Below are positions 9,429 to 18,861 of a DNA stretch of 64,000 nt, piece by piece. The stretch's first letter is position 1. Each line of letters begins with the position of its first letter. The stretch is from Microbacterium oleivorans (lineage in GTDB: Bacteria > Actinomycetota > Actinomycetes > Actinomycetales > Microbacteriaceae), in the NCBI RefSeq assembly GCF_023715745.1, contig NZ_JAMBOV010000003.1:186001-250000 (forward strand), written 5' to 3'. Under the pieces are notes generated by a model. It did not search any database and was not told the origin of the DNA. It saw only the letters and a program-made list of their open reading frames with translations. Made by a program: the position numbers and the translations under genes.

Positions 9429-9631
9429 GGGGGTCGACGTCCCCGCGGCCGCGCCGCCAGGATGTCACCAGAAGACTTCGGGCGATCGACGCCCGCGCAG
9501 CATCACCCCGCCGAGTGTGCGGGGATCGGCTGCAGACCAGATGAGTTCGCGGCACACCTCCGGGACCGGAGCGGAGCCGCCCGATTTTCGCCGGACGGCA
9601 CGCGGGGCCGTCGGCTGGGAGTAAGCCAGAG

Positions 9632-11986
9632 ATGGCAGATGAGACGAACGACACGACAGCATCCGACGCGACCGAGGGAGAGCTGACGCCCGGCGCCACC
9701 GACGCGCAGCTCGAACAGGCCGCCGAGTCCGGTGCGCCGACCGCGGGGGAGTCCGCTCCCGAGCAGGGACAGGACGCGCCGGCCCAGGACGCCGCGACGG
9801 TGACGCCGGAGACACAGCCTGAGGAGCCCGCGGCGGACGCCGACACGGCGACGCCCGATGCGCAGCCTGAGGAGCTCGGGGCGGACGCCGACACGGCGAC
9901 GCCCGAGGCGCAGCCTGAGGAGCCCGCGGCGCCGGCGGTTCCGACCGCGGTGAGCCTCGGCCTGCTGCCGGAGCAGTTCGTCTCCGCCGTCTCGACGGCG
10001 CTCCACTTCTACGCGCCTGAGGTCGCCGCCCTCCCGCCGTTGCCGCGCGATGACCGTGACGACCGCGATGACGCCGGCAGTGAGGCATCCGGCGGATCAC
10101 GTCGCCGCAACCGTCGGCGCGGTGGGGGCGGTAACAGCGCCGACCAGAACGACGAGCCCGCGCCGCGCCGCCGAGTCGTCGAGGTCATCACCGAGCCGCA
10201 GCGCATCAAGGGCTCCACGCGGCTGGAGGCCAAGAAGCAGCGTCGTCGCGACGGCCGCGAGGCGGGCCGTCGTCGCGCCGTGGTGACCGAGGCCGAGTTC
10301 CTCGCGCGTCGCGAGTCGGTCGACCGCGACATGATCGTCCGTTCGCGCGGCGGCCGCATCCAGATCGGTGTGCTCGAGGACAACGTCCTCGTCGAGCACT
10401 ATGTCGCCCGAAACCAGGACGCGTCGCTGATCGGGAACGTCTACCTCGGCCGCGTGCAGAACGTCCTTCCCAGCATGGAGGCCGCCTTCGTCGACATCGG
10501 CCGCGGACGCAACGCCGTGCTCTACTCCGGTGAGGTGGACTGGGATGCCGTCGAGACCGGCAATCAGCCCCGCCGGATCGAGCTCGCCCTCAAGTCGGGC
10601 GACCGTGTTCTCGTGCAGGTCACGAAGGACCCCGTCGGCCACAAGGGTGCGCGACTGACGAGCCAGATCTCGCTGCCCGGTCGGTACCTCGTCTACGTTC
10701 CCGGCGGAGCGATGAACGGCATCTCCCGCAAGCTTCCCGACACCGAGCGCGCGCGGCTGAAGAAGATCCTCAAGGAGGTCCTCCCGGAGTCCTCGGGCGT
10801 CATCGTCCGCACCGCGGCGGAGGGCGCGACCGAGGAGCAGCTCACCCGCGACGTGCAGCGACTCACCTCGCAGTGGGAGCACATCAGCACGCAGGCTCAG
10901 ACGGGCCAGGCGCCCGCGCTCCTGCACTCCGAGCCCGACCTCCTCGTCAAGATCGTCCGCGACGTCTTCAACGAGGACTTCCGGAAGATGCTCATCCAGG
11001 GCGATGAGGCCTACCAGACCATCACGTCCTACCTGACAGGTGTCGCGCCCGACCTCCTCGAGCGCATCGAGAAGTACGAGGGCGAGCAGGACCCATTCGA
11101 CGTCTTCCGCGTGACGGAGCAGATCGAGAAGGCCCTGGACCGCAAGGTGTGGCTGCCGTCGGGCGGGTCGCTCGTCATCGACCGCACCGAGGCGATGACG
11201 GTCGTCGACGTCAACACCGGCAAGTTCGTCGGCACGGGCGGCAACCTCGAGGAGACGGTCACCAAGAACAACCTCGAGGCCGCGGAGGAGATCGTCCGCC
11301 AGCTGCGGCTGCGCGACATCGGCGGGATCATCGTCGTCGACTTCATCGACATGGTGCTCGAGTCCAACCGCGATCTCGTCCTGCGCAGGCTCGTCGAGTG
11401 CTTGAGCCGTGACCGGACGAAGCACCAGGTCGCCGAGGTGACCTCGCTCGGTCTCGTGCAGATGACCCGCAAGAAGATCGGTCTGGGGCTTCTCGAGACC
11501 TTCAGCGAGCCGTGCGAGGTCTGCGCCGGCCGCGGCGTCATCGTGCACCACGACCCCGTGGTCAAGCACCGCGGGTCCTCGAACGGCGGCAACGGGAACG
11601 GGAACGGCAACAGCCGTCGACCGCGTCAGAACGGCGGAGCCTCGCAGAGCCAGGGCGGCGGAAACGCCGCCGCAGCTCCCGGCCACACGCACGTCATCAC
11701 GGAGGGCGTGAAGTCGGCGCTCGCGCAGATCGCGGCATCCACCATTCAGCCGCACGAGGAGCCCGCTGCCGCCGCCGTGGAGGAGCCCGTCGCCGAGCGG
11801 CCCGAGCGCGCCAAGCGCCCGCGCCGTAAGAAGGCGGAGGCTCCCAAGACCGACGCCGATCGCCTGCTCGACTCGGTGCTGGAGGCGCTGCCCGAACCGA
11901 AGGCGCCCGGTCAGGGACGCGCGCGTCGTCGTGTCACGACGGCGGCGCTGACCGGCACACCCGTTCAGACCCCGACCGAGGACTGA
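9632..11986 (+). CDS. rne: ribonuclease E/G
   Basis: Endoribonuclease for mRNA decay and rRNA/tRNA processing. 784 residues. The first ~170 are acidic and low-complexity with 16-residue repeats; a basic patch (RRRNRRRGGGG type) follows. The S1 RNA-binding domain starts near residue 268 (GNVYLGRVQNVLP). The DNase-I-like catalytic core has the metal-binding aspartates in VVDVNTG (near 525) and VVDFIDM (near 569), and the zinc-link cysteines are CEVC (near 627). The C-terminus is Gly/Asn-rich then basic (KRPRRKKAE). As in other actinobacteria, disordered arms flank the catalytic core. The ribosome site is weak (GGGAG 9-10 bases before ATG). Confidence 0.95.
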   Translation: MADETNDTTASDATEGELTPGATDAQLEQAAESGAPTAGESAPEQGQDAPAQDAATVTPETQPEEPAADADTATPDAQPEELGADADTATPEAQPEEPAAPAVPTAVSLGLLPEQFVSAVSTALHFYAPEVAALPPLPRDDRDDRDDAGSEASGGSRRRNRRRGGGGNSADQNDEPAPRRRVVEVITEPQRIKGSTRLEAKKQRRRDGREAGRRRAVVTEAEFLARRESVDRDMIVRSRGGRIQIGVLEDNVLVEHYVARNQDASLIGNVYLGRVQNVLPSMEAAFVDIGRGRNAVLYSGEVDWDAVETGNQPRRIELALKSGDRVLVQVTKDPVGHKGARLTSQISLPGRYLVYVPGGAMNGISRKLPDTERARLKKILKEVLPESSGVIVRTAAEGATEEQLTRDVQRLTSQWEHISTQAQTGQAPALLHSEPDLLVKIVRDVFNEDFRKMLIQGDEAYQTITSYLTGVAPDLLERIEKYEGEQDPFDVFRVTEQIEKALDRKVWLPSGGSLVIDRTEAMTVVDVNTGKFVGTGGNLEETVTKNNLEAAEEIVRQLRLRDIGGIIVVDFIDMVLESNRDLVLRRLVECLSRDRTKHQVAEVTSLGLVQMTRKKIGLGLLETFSEPCEVCAGRGVIVHHDPVVKHRGSSNGGNGNGNGNSRRPRQNGGASQSQGGGNAAAAPGHTHVITEGVKSALAQIAASTIQPHEEPAAAAVEEPVAERPERAKRPRRKKAEAPKTDADRLLDSVLEALPEPKAPGQGRARRRVTTAALTGTPVQTPTED
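9815..9934 (+). repeat. 48-base in-frame tandem repeat in rne (2.5 copies)
   Basis: Units begin at 9815, 9863 and 9911 (the last partial), each encoding QPEE(P/L)xADADTATPxA. The copies are nearly identical at DNA level, so the array is recent or kept uniform. It lies in the acidic N-terminal arm and keeps the frame. Confidence 0.9.
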
Positions 11987-11995
11987 CGGCGCGCG

Positions 11996-12268
11996 TCACC
12001 GTCCCCGGCGTTCGCGGGCGGTGACACGCAGCCCCGAGGTGATGAGTCGCCGCACCAGCTCATGCGCGCTGACCCGCTGTGCGCCGCCCGCCACGAGCCG
12101 CTCGAGCGCGTCCTCGGGCACGTCGTAGTGGTCGCGGTCGAAGGCACGGGGCGGGATGCCGTGGGCCGCCGCGAAAGCGTGGAGCTCGTCGAGATCGCTG
12201 TCCGAGACCATGTGGGCCCACAGGCGACCGTGCGCCGGCCACATCGCGGAGTCGACGAGGATGGCCAT
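11996..12268 (-). CDS. DUF4031 domain-containing protein
   Basis: 90-residue conserved actinobacterial protein of unknown function. It reads [20 protein letters not shown], then [31 protein letters not shown], the typical DUF4031 pattern with conserved Trp, His and Asp residues. A longer frame exists, but ATG 12266-12268 follows TATGAT (12275-12280, minus strand) by exactly six bases, so the start is well supported and the transcript probably leaderless. It is convergent with rne and divergent from rplU. Confidence 0.8.
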   Translation of the reverse strand: MAILVDSAMWPAHGRLWAHMVSDSDLDELHAFAAAHGIPPRAFDRDHYDVPEDALERLVAGGAQRVSAHELVRRLITSGLRVTARERRGR

Positions 12269-12329
12269 CCGCCGATCATATGACCGGCCGGAGCGGCGGG
12301 GATCGGCCGCGGCGCGCCGAGCCGTGCTT

Positions 12330-12358
12330 TTGCCCTCGCTGCGGCGATCGGGTATCCT
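12330..12358 (+). promoter_or_regulatory. promoter of rplU-rpmA
   Basis: TTGCCC (12330-12335) and TATCCT (12353-12358) with a 17-base spacer: the best full -35/-10 pair seen in the window. Transcription would start near 12365, giving a leader of about 115 bases. Confidence 0.65.
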
Positions 12359-12378
12359 GGTTCCTTGGTGCGTCACGT

Positions 12379-12396
12379 GTCGCAGGCAGTTGCGAC
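12379..12396 (+). promoter_or_regulatory. hairpin in the rplU leader
   Basis: GTCGCA (12379-12384) and TGCGAC (12391-12396) form a 6-base-pair stem with loop GGCAGT near the 5' end of the L21 leader. Ribosomal-protein leaders often bind their own product; that role here is inference. Confidence 0.4.
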
Positions 12397-12479
12397 GCAG
12401 AGCCTGGCTTCCGCACCACGACTTCCAGTCTCATCAGACAATCGGAGCCGAGCGCTCCACAGAAGAAACAAGGTGTGAA

Positions 12480-12788
12480 GTGGTTTACGCAGTTGTGCGC
12501 GCCGGTGGCCGTCAGGAGAAGGTCCAGGTCGGCACCATCGTCGTCCTCGACCGTCAGGCGGCGAAGGTCGGCGACAAGATCGAGCTCCCCGCCGTCCTGT
12601 TCGTCGACGGCGACGCCGTGACGACCGACGCCGACAAGCTCGCCAAGGTCACGGTCACCGCCGAGGTCCTCGGCGAGGAGCGCGGCCCGAAGATCGTCAT
12701 CCAGAAGTTCAAGAACAAGACCGGCTACAAGAAGCGCCAGGGCCACCGCCAGGACCTCACGCGCGTCAAGATCACCGGCATCAAGTAA
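12480..12788 (+). CDS. rplU: 50S ribosomal protein L21
   Basis: 102 residues, normal for bacterial L21. Begins [14 protein letters not shown] and ends with the conserved [20 protein letters not shown] 12480 is preceded by AAGGTGTGA. Binds 23S rRNA near L20 in the large subunit. It heads the usual rplU-rpmA-obg order; L27 follows after 21 bases. Confidence 0.97.
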   Translation: MVYAVVRAGGRQEKVQVGTIVVLDRQAAKVGDKIELPAVLFVDGDAVTTDADKLAKVTVTAEVLGEERGPKIVIQKFKNKTGYKKRQGHRQDLTRVKITGIK

Positions 12789-12809
12789 GAAGCCGAGAGG
12801 ACACGAGAG

Positions 12810-13067
12810 ATGGCACACAAAAAGGGCGCAAGCTCCACCCGTAACGGTCGTGACTCCAACGCACAGCGCCTCGGCGTGAAGCGTTTCGGCGGCCAGCAGG
12901 TCCTCGCCGGCGAGATCATCGTCCGTCAGCGCGGCACCCACTTCCACCCGGGCGCCGGTGTCGGCCGCGGTGGCGACGACACGCTGTTCGCGCTGGCCGC
13001 GGGCGCGGTCGAGTTCGGCACGAAGGGCGGCCGCAAGGTCGTCAACATCGTGTCGGTCCCCGAGTAA
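12810..13067 (+). CDS. rpmA: 50S ribosomal protein L27
   Basis: 85 residues. The N-terminus [24 protein letters not shown] is the conserved tail that reaches the peptidyl-transferase centre; no cleavable firmicute-type extension is present. A GAGAGGACACGAGAG ribosome-site region precedes ATG 12810. Confidence 0.98.
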   Translation: MAHKKGASSTRNGRDSNAQRLGVKRFGGQQVLAGEIIVRQRGTHFHPGAGVGRGGDDTLFALAAGAVEFGTKGGRKVVNIVSVPE

Positions 13068-13083
13068 TCGGACGCATTCCTTC

Positions 13084-13118
13084 ATGAGGGGCGGGCTACG
13101 GCCCGCCCCTCATCTTTT
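13084..13118 (+). terminator. intrinsic terminator between rpmA and obg
   Basis: A perfect 13-base-pair stem (13084-13096 with 13101-13113, loop TACG) followed by CTTTT. It should end most rplU-rpmA transcripts before obg, allowing the GTPase to be made at a lower level. Confidence 0.88.
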
Positions 13119-13138
13119 CCCCCGATAGGAGACATCGC

Positions 13139-14644
13139 ATGGTGACGTTCGTCGACCGCGTGACGCTGCATCTGCGCGCGGGCAAGGGCGGCAACGGCTG
13201 TGTCTCCGTCCGCCGCGAGAAGTTCAAACCGCTCGCCGGCCCCGACGGCGGCAACGGCGGGCACGGCGGGGACATCGTCCTCGTCTCGGACCCCCAGGTG
13301 ACGACGCTCCTGTCGTATCACCACTCGCCGCACCGCTCTGCGGGCAACGGCGGGTTCGGCATGGGTGACAACCGCTCGGGCGCCGCCGGCGAGGACCTCG
13401 AACTGTCTGTCCCGGTGGGCACGGTCGTCAAGGACGATGACGGCGAGACGCTCATCGACATGGCGACTCCCGGCATCCGCTTCGTGGTGGCACCGGGTGG
13501 GCAGGGCGGTCTCGGCAACGCGGCTCTCGCGAATCCGAAGCGCAAGGCTCCCGGCTTCGCGCTCCTCGGAACCCCTGGGTGGGAGGGGGACGTCCACCTC
13601 GAGCTCAAGACGGTCGCAGACGTCGCGCTCGTCGGGTTCCCGTCCGCCGGCAAGTCCAGCCTGATCGCGGCGATCTCCGCGGCCCGTCCCAAGATCGCCG
13701 ACTACCCGTTCACGACTCTTCACCCGAATCTCGGGGTCGTGCAGGCCGGCGACGCGCGCTACACGGTGGCCGACGTCCCGGGCCTCATCGAGGGCGCGAG
13801 CGAGGGGAAGGGCCTGGGGCTCGAGTTCCTGCGCCACGTCGAACGCTGCACGGCTCTCGTGCATGTCCTCGACTGCGCGACCCTCGAACCGGGGCGCGAC
13901 CCCATCAGCGACCTCGACGTGATCCTCGCGGAGCTCGCGGCCTACCCCGTGCCCGAAGGGCAGGTGCCGCTCCTCGAGCGTCCGCAGCTCGTCGCGCTCA
14001 ACAAGCTCGACGTCCCCGAGGCCAAGGACCTCGCCGACCTCGTCCGGCCCGACCTCGAGGCACGCGGTTTCCGCGTCTTCGACATCTCGACGGTCAGTCG
14101 CGACGGTCTGCGTCAGCTCACGTTCGCGCTGGGTGAGATCGTCGAGGAGCACCGGGCGGCGCTCGCGGCAGCGCCCGTGCCGGAGCGTGTCGTCATCCGA
14201 CCCAAGGGTGCGACGAAGGATTTCGAGATCCGCGTCGAGGGAGGCACGTACGGGAACATCTACCGGATCCTGGGCGAGAAGCCGGTCCGGTGGGTGCAGC
14301 AGACCGACTTCCAGAACGAGGAAGCGGTCGGCTTCCTGGCGGACCGACTCGAGAAGCTGGGTGTCGAGGACGAGCTGTTCCGCGCCGGAGCGCAGGCCGG
14401 TTCGACGGTCGTCATCGGACCCGGCGACGGCATCGTCTTCGACTGGCACCCCTCGCTCAGCTCCGCGGCCGAGCTGATGACCGCGCCCCGCGGCACGGAC
14501 CCGCGTCTCGACCTCAATCCGCGACGCACCACGTCGCAGCGCCGTGACCGATACCACGAGCGGATGGACGCGAAGGCCGAGGCCCGTGCGGAGCTCGAGT
14601 CCGAGCGTCTCGCGGTGCGCGGGGAGGACGAGGACGCGTCGTGA
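13139..14644 (+). CDS. obg: GTPase Obg (CgtA)
   Basis: Essential ribosome-associated GTPase acting in 50S assembly and growth control. 501 residues in three parts: glycine-rich Obg fold (1-157; [19 protein letters not shown]), G domain (G1 GFPSAGKSS near 165, G3 DVPGLIEGA near 213, G4 NKLD near 286), and the actinobacterial C-terminal OCT domain ([17 protein letters not shown] onward). ATG 13139 has TAGGAGA upstream. The stop overlaps the proB GTG, so the genes are coupled. Confidence 0.97.
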   Translation: MVTFVDRVTLHLRAGKGGNGCVSVRREKFKPLAGPDGGNGGHGGDIVLVSDPQVTTLLSYHHSPHRSAGNGGFGMGDNRSGAAGEDLELSVPVGTVVKDDDGETLIDMATPGIRFVVAPGGQGGLGNAALANPKRKAPGFALLGTPGWEGDVHLELKTVADVALVGFPSAGKSSLIAAISAARPKIADYPFTTLHPNLGVVQAGDARYTVADVPGLIEGASEGKGLGLEFLRHVERCTALVHVLDCATLEPGRDPISDLDVILAELAAYPVPEGQVPLLERPQLVALNKLDVPEAKDLADLVRPDLEARGFRVFDISTVSRDGLRQLTFALGEIVEEHRAALAAAPVPERVVIRPKGATKDFEIRVEGGTYGNIYRILGEKPVRWVQQTDFQNEEAVGFLADRLEKLGVEDELFRAGAQAGSTVVIGPGDGIVFDWHPSLSSAAELMTAPRGTDPRLDLNPRRTTSQRRDRYHERMDAKAEARAELESERLAVRGEDEDAS

Positions 14645-15471
14645 CCCTGCAGGACCGCGGCGGGATCGCCGGCGCACGACGTGTCGTCGTCAAGGTGGGT
14701 TCGTCGTCGATCAGCGGCGAGAACGCGGGCAAGATCGGTCCGATCGTCGACGCCCTCGCGGAGGCCCACGCACGGGGGACCGAGGTCGTGCTGGTCTCGT
14801 CCGGTGCCATCGCCACCGGGATGCCGTTCCTGCTGCTCGATGCCCGTCCGAGTGACCTCGCCACGCAGCAGGCCGCGGCCGCGGTCGGGCAGAACGTCCT
14901 GATCTACCGGTACCAGGAGGCGCTGCGCCCGTTCGAGATCGTCGCGGGTCAGGTCCTGCTGACAGCCGGTGACCTCGAGAACCCGACCCACCGTTCGAAC
15001 GCGCGACGCGCGATGGAGCGACTGCTCGGCCTCCGCATCCTGCCCATCGTCAACGAGAACGACACGGTCGCGACGCACGAGATCCGCTTCGGCGACAACG
15101 ACCGTCTCGCGGCTCTCGTCGCGCAGTTGATCGGAGCCGACGCGCTCGTGCTGCTGAGCGACATCGAGACGCTGTACACGAGGCCGCCGGACGAGCCCGG
15201 CGCCCTTCCCATCCGCAACGTCGCGTTCGGTGACGACCTCGCCGGCTACCAGTTCGGCTCGGTCGTCGTGAACAGCGTCGGCACGGGCGGAGCGGCCACC
15301 AAGGTGTCGGCAGCCCGACTCGCTTCCACGGCGGGGATCGCCGTGCTCGTGACGAGCGCCGACCTGGTCCACGCCGCGCTCCGGGGCGATGAGGTGGGCA
15401 CCTGGTTCGCTCCGAACCCGGAGCCCGCCGCGCCCTCGATCACGGGTTCGGTGCGGGTCCCCGACGCCTGA
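14641..15471 (+). CDS. proB: glutamate 5-kinase
   Basis: First step of proline synthesis, ATP + L-glutamate to gamma-glutamyl phosphate. 276 residues from GTG 14641, overlapping the obg stop. The amino-acid-kinase fold shows VVVKVGSSS at the N-terminus, VSSGAIATG near 55, [17 protein letters not shown] near 140 and the FGTGG-like [11 protein letters not shown] near 215. The C-terminal PUA domain found in E. coli ProB (about 367 residues) is absent; many actinobacterial ProB proteins keep it, so regulation by proline may differ. Confidence 0.95.
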   Translation: MTLQDRGGIAGARRVVVKVGSSSISGENAGKIGPIVDALAEAHARGTEVVLVSSGAIATGMPFLLLDARPSDLATQQAAAAVGQNVLIYRYQEALRPFEIVAGQVLLTAGDLENPTHRSNARRAMERLLGLRILPIVNENDTVATHEIRFGDNDRLAALVAQLIGADALVLLSDIETLYTRPPDEPGALPIRNVAFGDDLAGYQFGSVVVNSVGTGGAATKVSAARLASTAGIAVLVTSADLVHAALRGDEVGTWFAPNPEPAAPSITGSVRVPDA

Positions 15472-15502
15472 CACGGAGGGGAGCCTCGGCATCCGTCCGC
15501 TC

Positions 15503-15508
15503 TAGACT
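15503..15508 (+). promoter_or_regulatory. -10 element (TAGACT) of proA, leaderless
   Basis: TAGACT ends six bases before the proA ATG at 15515, with no ribosome site between. proA can thus be transcribed separately from obg-proB. Confidence 0.55.
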
Positions 15509-15514
15509 TGGCGG

Positions 15515-16774
15515 ATGACGATCACCGCGACCACACCCCAGGAACGCATGCACGCGGCACGCACCGCGTCCCGATCCGTGGGTCTGTTGACGGATGCCGC
15601 GAAGGCAGAGCTCCTGCGCTCGATCGCCGGCGCGATCGAGGCGAATGTCGCGCCCATCGTCGCCGCCAACGCCGACGACCTGGCGCGCGGTCGTGCGGAC
15701 GGGCTGTCGACGGGGCTGCTCGACCGGTTGACGCTCGACGACCAGAGGGTGCGTGCTCTCGCCGCGGCCGTGCGCGACGTCGCCGACCTCCCCGACCCGG
15801 TCGGCCGCGTCCTCGACGAGCGCCGTCTGCCCAACGGGCTCCACCTGCAGAAGGTCTCGGTCCCGTTCGGGGTGATCGGTTCCATCTACGAAGCCCGCCC
15901 CAACGTGACCGTCGACATCGCCGCCCTCGCGCTGCGCTCGGGCAACGCCGTCGTGCTGCGCGGCGGGAGTGCGGCGCAGTCCTCGAACGCCGCGCTGATC
16001 TCCGTCATGCGCGGCGCCCTCGCCGAGGCGGGCGTCGATCCCGACGCCATCCAGACCGTCGACGACTTCGGTCGCGAGGGCGCCCGCGCGCTCATGCGGG
16101 CTCGCGGCCTCGTGGACGTTCTCGTCCCGCGCGGCAGCGCGCAGCTGATCGAGACCGTCGTCACGGAGTCCACGGTGCCCGTCATCGAGACCGGTGCGGG
16201 TGTCGTGCACATCGTGCTCGACGAGTCGGCTCCGCTCGACTGGGCGACCGACATCGCCGTCAACGCGAAGGTGCAGCGCCCCAGCGTCTGCAACGCAGTC
16301 GAGACGCTCCTCGTTCACCGCAGCGCCGCGAAGCGACTCGTGCCGACCGTCGTGGCCGCACTGCAGGCGCAGGGCGTCACGGTGCACGGCGACGAGGCGA
16401 CGGCCTCCCTGGTCTCCGGTGTGGTCCCCGCCACCGAGGACGACTGGGCGACCGAGCACATGAGCCTCGACATCTCGGTGCGCGTGGTCGAGGACCTCGA
16501 CGACGCGCTCGCGCACATCCGCCGGTACTCGACGCAGCACACCGAGTCGATCATCACGACGGATGATGCCGTCGCCGCGCGGTTCCTCGCAGAGGTGGAT
16601 GCGGCTGTCGTCATGGTCAACGCCTCGACGCGGTTCACCGACGGCGGCGAGTTCGGTTTCGGCGCCGAGGTCGGGATCTCGACGCAGAAGCTCCATGCGC
16701 GCGGACCGATGGGGCTGCCGGAACTGACGACCACGAAGTGGCTGGCGCGGGGCGCCGGGCAGATCCGGTCCTGA
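15515..16774 (+). CDS. proA: gamma-glutamyl phosphate reductase
   Basis: Second step of proline synthesis, NADPH-dependent reduction to glutamate semialdehyde. 419 residues, normal size. Aldehyde-dehydrogenase fold: nucleotide-site segment YEARPNVTVDIAALALRSGNA near 128-148, catalytic Cys in QRPSVCNAVETLL near 265, and the C-terminal GGEFGFGAEVGISTQKLHARGP. Follows proB by 43 bases. Confidence 0.97.
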   Translation: MTITATTPQERMHAARTASRSVGLLTDAAKAELLRSIAGAIEANVAPIVAANADDLARGRADGLSTGLLDRLTLDDQRVRALAAAVRDVADLPDPVGRVLDERRLPNGLHLQKVSVPFGVIGSIYEARPNVTVDIAALALRSGNAVVLRGGSAAQSSNAALISVMRGALAEAGVDPDAIQTVDDFGREGARALMRARGLVDVLVPRGSAQLIETVVTESTVPVIETGAGVVHIVLDESAPLDWATDIAVNAKVQRPSVCNAVETLLVHRSAAKRLVPTVVAALQAQGVTVHGDEATASLVSGVVPATEDDWATEHMSLDISVRVVEDLDDALAHIRRYSTQHTESIITTDDAVAARFLAEVDAAVVMVNASTRFTDGGEFGFGAEVGISTQKLHARGPMGLPELTTTKWLARGAGQIRS

Positions 16775-16818
16775 CCGCCTAAACTGTTGCTGCACCCGAC
16801 CCCTCGAACGGAGCCCGA

Positions 16819-17043
16819 ATGAACCTCGTGACGACCATCGTTTCCGCTGCGGCGGAGGCCGAGCACCACGGCGGCAACGTCATGGCCACGACCTTCGTGT
16901 ACGGCGTGGTCGCCTTCGTGCTGTTCATGCTGCTGGCGCTCGTGTCGGTGTCGTACCGCAACGTGGCCAACCGCCACGCTCACAAGGCCGAGGCGTACGC
17001 CGCGAAGAACCCCGTGCAGCAGGCGGGCCACGGCCACCACTGA
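16819..17043 (+). CDS. small single-pass membrane protein with His-rich ends
   Basis: 74 residues, function unknown. A short N-terminal part containing EAEHHGG precedes a hydrophobic segment (about residues 23-46: [22 protein letters not shown]), followed by a basic/His segment [18 protein letters not shown] and a C-terminal GHGHH. The histidines could bind metal but that is inference. ATG 16819 follows a CGAACGGAGCCCGA ribosome-site region and TAAACT at 16782-16787 could be a -10. Ends four bases before nadD, so probably co-transcribed. Confidence 0.75.
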   Translation: MNLVTTIVSAAAEAEHHGGNVMATTFVYGVVAFVLFMLLALVSVSYRNVANRHAHKAEAYAAKNPVQQAGHGHH

Positions 17044-17047
17044 CGCC

Positions 17048-17650
17048 GTGTCGATGGCAACCACGCGCGCACCGCGAATCGGTGTGATGGGCGGCACGTT
17101 CGACCCGATCCATCACGGCCACCTCGTGGCGGCGAGCGAGGTCGCACAGTCGTTCGATCTTGACGAGGTGATCTTCGTCCCGACCGGTCAGCCGTGGCAG
17201 AAGTCTGGTGTCTCCTCCGCGGAACACCGCTACCTGATGACCGTCATCGCGACGGCATCCAACCCGATGTTCACGGTGAGTCGCGTGGATGTCGACCGGA
17301 CGGGGGCGACGTACACGATCGACACCCTGCGCGACCTCAAGGCGCAGCGGCCGGATGCGGACCTGTTCTTCATCACCGGAGCGGACGCCATCGCGCAGAT
17401 CCTGGGTTGGCGCGACGTCTCGGAGCTGTGGGAGCTCGCACACTTCGTCGCGGTGTCTCGCCCGGGACACACGCTGAGCGTGGATGGGCTCCCGGCTGAG
17501 GACGTCAGCAAACTCGAGATCCCCGCCCTGTCGATCTCCTCCACCGACTGCCGCGCCCGCGTGAGCCGTGGACACCCCGTCTGGTACCTCGTCCCGGATG
17601 GCGTCGTCCAATACATTGCGAAGCATCACCTGTATCGGAGCAAGGCATGA
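17048..17650 (+). CDS. nadD: nicotinate-nucleotide adenylyltransferase
   Basis: Makes nicotinate adenine dinucleotide in NAD synthesis. 200 residues. The nucleotidyltransferase signature [17 protein letters not shown] starts near residue 15, [10 protein letters not shown] near 45 and [10 protein letters not shown] (the SxTxxR motif) near 170. Start is either GTG 17048 or ATG 17054; neither has a strong ribosome site. Its last four bases overlap the next gene. Confidence 0.96.
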   Translation: MSMATTRAPRIGVMGGTFDPIHHGHLVAASEVAQSFDLDEVIFVPTGQPWQKSGVSSAEHRYLMTVIATASNPMFTVSRVDVDRTGATYTIDTLRDLKAQRPDADLFFITGADAIAQILGWRDVSELWELAHFVAVSRPGHTLSVDGLPAEDVSKLEIPALSISSTDCRARVSRGHPVWYLVPDGVVQYIAKHHLYRSKA

Positions 17651-18861
17651 GTACACCTGACCAGCCGAGCACTCCGCCGCTCACCCGGCGCCAGCTGCGC
17701 GAGTTGCGCAACACGGCATCGACGCCGATCATCACGCCCGAGCAGGCGCAGGCGGATGCCGAGATGTCGGACGCCGCCGCAGAGGAGGCAGCCGAGGCCG
17801 CCGCCGCGCACGAGGCCGAGGTCGCGCCCGAGCGCACGCCGATCGCGCTCGACGATCTGTCCGATCTGGACCCGGACGCGCAGCCGGTCACTCGGCGGCA
17901 GGCCCGCCTGCTCGAGAAGCTCCGCACCGGGACGCTGGACGTCGTTCCGGCGGACACCGGCGAGGTCGAGAGCACGGAGCCCGAGGTGGAGCTGGTGCCC
18001 GCGGCCGCAACCGAGGACGCGGGCGACGCGGAAGAGGCGGAAGGCCACCCCGCGGATGCCGGCGAATCCGAGGTCGATGAGCCGGTCGAAGAGCCCGTCG
18101 CAGCGGACGAGCCCGCCGACGGCGAGGCCGTCGACGATGCGGTCGAGCAGGTGGAGGAAGAGCCTCAAGGCTCCGACTCGGAGCCGGGTCTCGAGACGGA
18201 ACCCCCGGCCCACGACGACGGGCCCGTGACTGGAACAGGGTCCCCCGAGGGGGAGGAACCCGTCGAGGCGCAGGTCGACACGGATGCCGAGGACTCGGTC
18301 GAGAGCGAGCCCGACGGTGCTCAACAGGAGCGGTCCGCTGCGGATGAGGAGGAAAAGGAGCCTGCGCGCGTCGTCGCGCCCGATCTCGGCGCGCAGCTGC
18401 TCGAGGACGGGGCGGCCCACGTCGACCTGCCCCCGTCGTTCGATCATCTCCTGACCCGCGGAGGCAGCGGCTCGGCCTCGGCGCCGAACGCTCTCATCCT
18501 CTCGCAGACGCCGGACACCGGCTCCCTGTCCGTTCCTATCCTCGGCACGGGCGAGCTCATCATCACGGGCAGCTATCAGTTGCCCGACACGTTCGGCTCC
18601 ACCGGGGCTGCGCCGGGTGTGTCGGACGGCAAGGACGCGGACGCCGCCCTCATGGACGGGGAACTCCCTGCGGCATCCTCACCGACCCCGATCGCCGCCT
18701 CCGCGGCGATCAGTACGATCAAGAGTGCGGATGAGATCATCCGCCCCCCGGCGCCCGAAAAGGGCAGCCGCCTCATGATGACCCTCGCGATCTGCGCCGG
18801 CGCCCTCGGGCTCGCGATCGCAACGGTGCTCGTCCTCATCCTTGTGAACGGAAACTTCTGA
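17647..18861 (+). CDS. acidic, disordered, tail-anchored membrane protein of unknown function
   Basis: 404 residues. Two related basic motifs sit in the first third: [13 protein letters not shown] (residues 11-23) and [16 protein letters not shown] (near 79-94). Residues ~95-245 are almost all Glu, Asp, Ala, Pro and Val and should be disordered. A region near 255-340 has hydrophobic strands ([19 protein letters not shown], then [13 protein letters not shown]). The chain ends with one hydrophobic segment (378-404) and no cytoplasmic tail beyond NGNF. No enzymatic motif was recognised. ATG overlaps nadD's stop, and rsfS starts at its stop, so it belongs to the nadD-rsfS operon. Confidence 0.85.
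   Translation: MSTPDQPSTPPLTRRQLRELRNTASTPIITPEQAQADAEMSDAAAEEAAEAAAAHEAEVAPERTPIALDDLSDLDPDAQPVTRRQARLLEKLRTGTLDVVPADTGEVESTEPEVELVPAAATEDAGDAEEAEGHPADAGESEVDEPVEEPVAADEPADGEAVDDAVEQVEEEPQGSDSEPGLETEPPAHDDGPVTGTGSPEGEEPVEAQVDTDAEDSVESEPDGAQQERSAADEEEKEPARVVAPDLGAQLLEDGAAHVDLPPSFDHLLTRGGSGSASAPNALILSQTPDTGSLSVPILGTGELIITGSYQLPDTFGSTGAAPGVSDGKDADAALMDGELPAASSPTPIAASAAISTIKSADEIIRPPAPEKGSRLMMTLAICAGALGLAIATVLVLILVNGNF

Noticed and set aside
11584..11620. Asn/Gly repeat in rne as a functional DNA repeat
   Set aside because: Short GGCAAC/GGGAAC repeats simply encode a flexible linker common in this protein's C-terminal arm.
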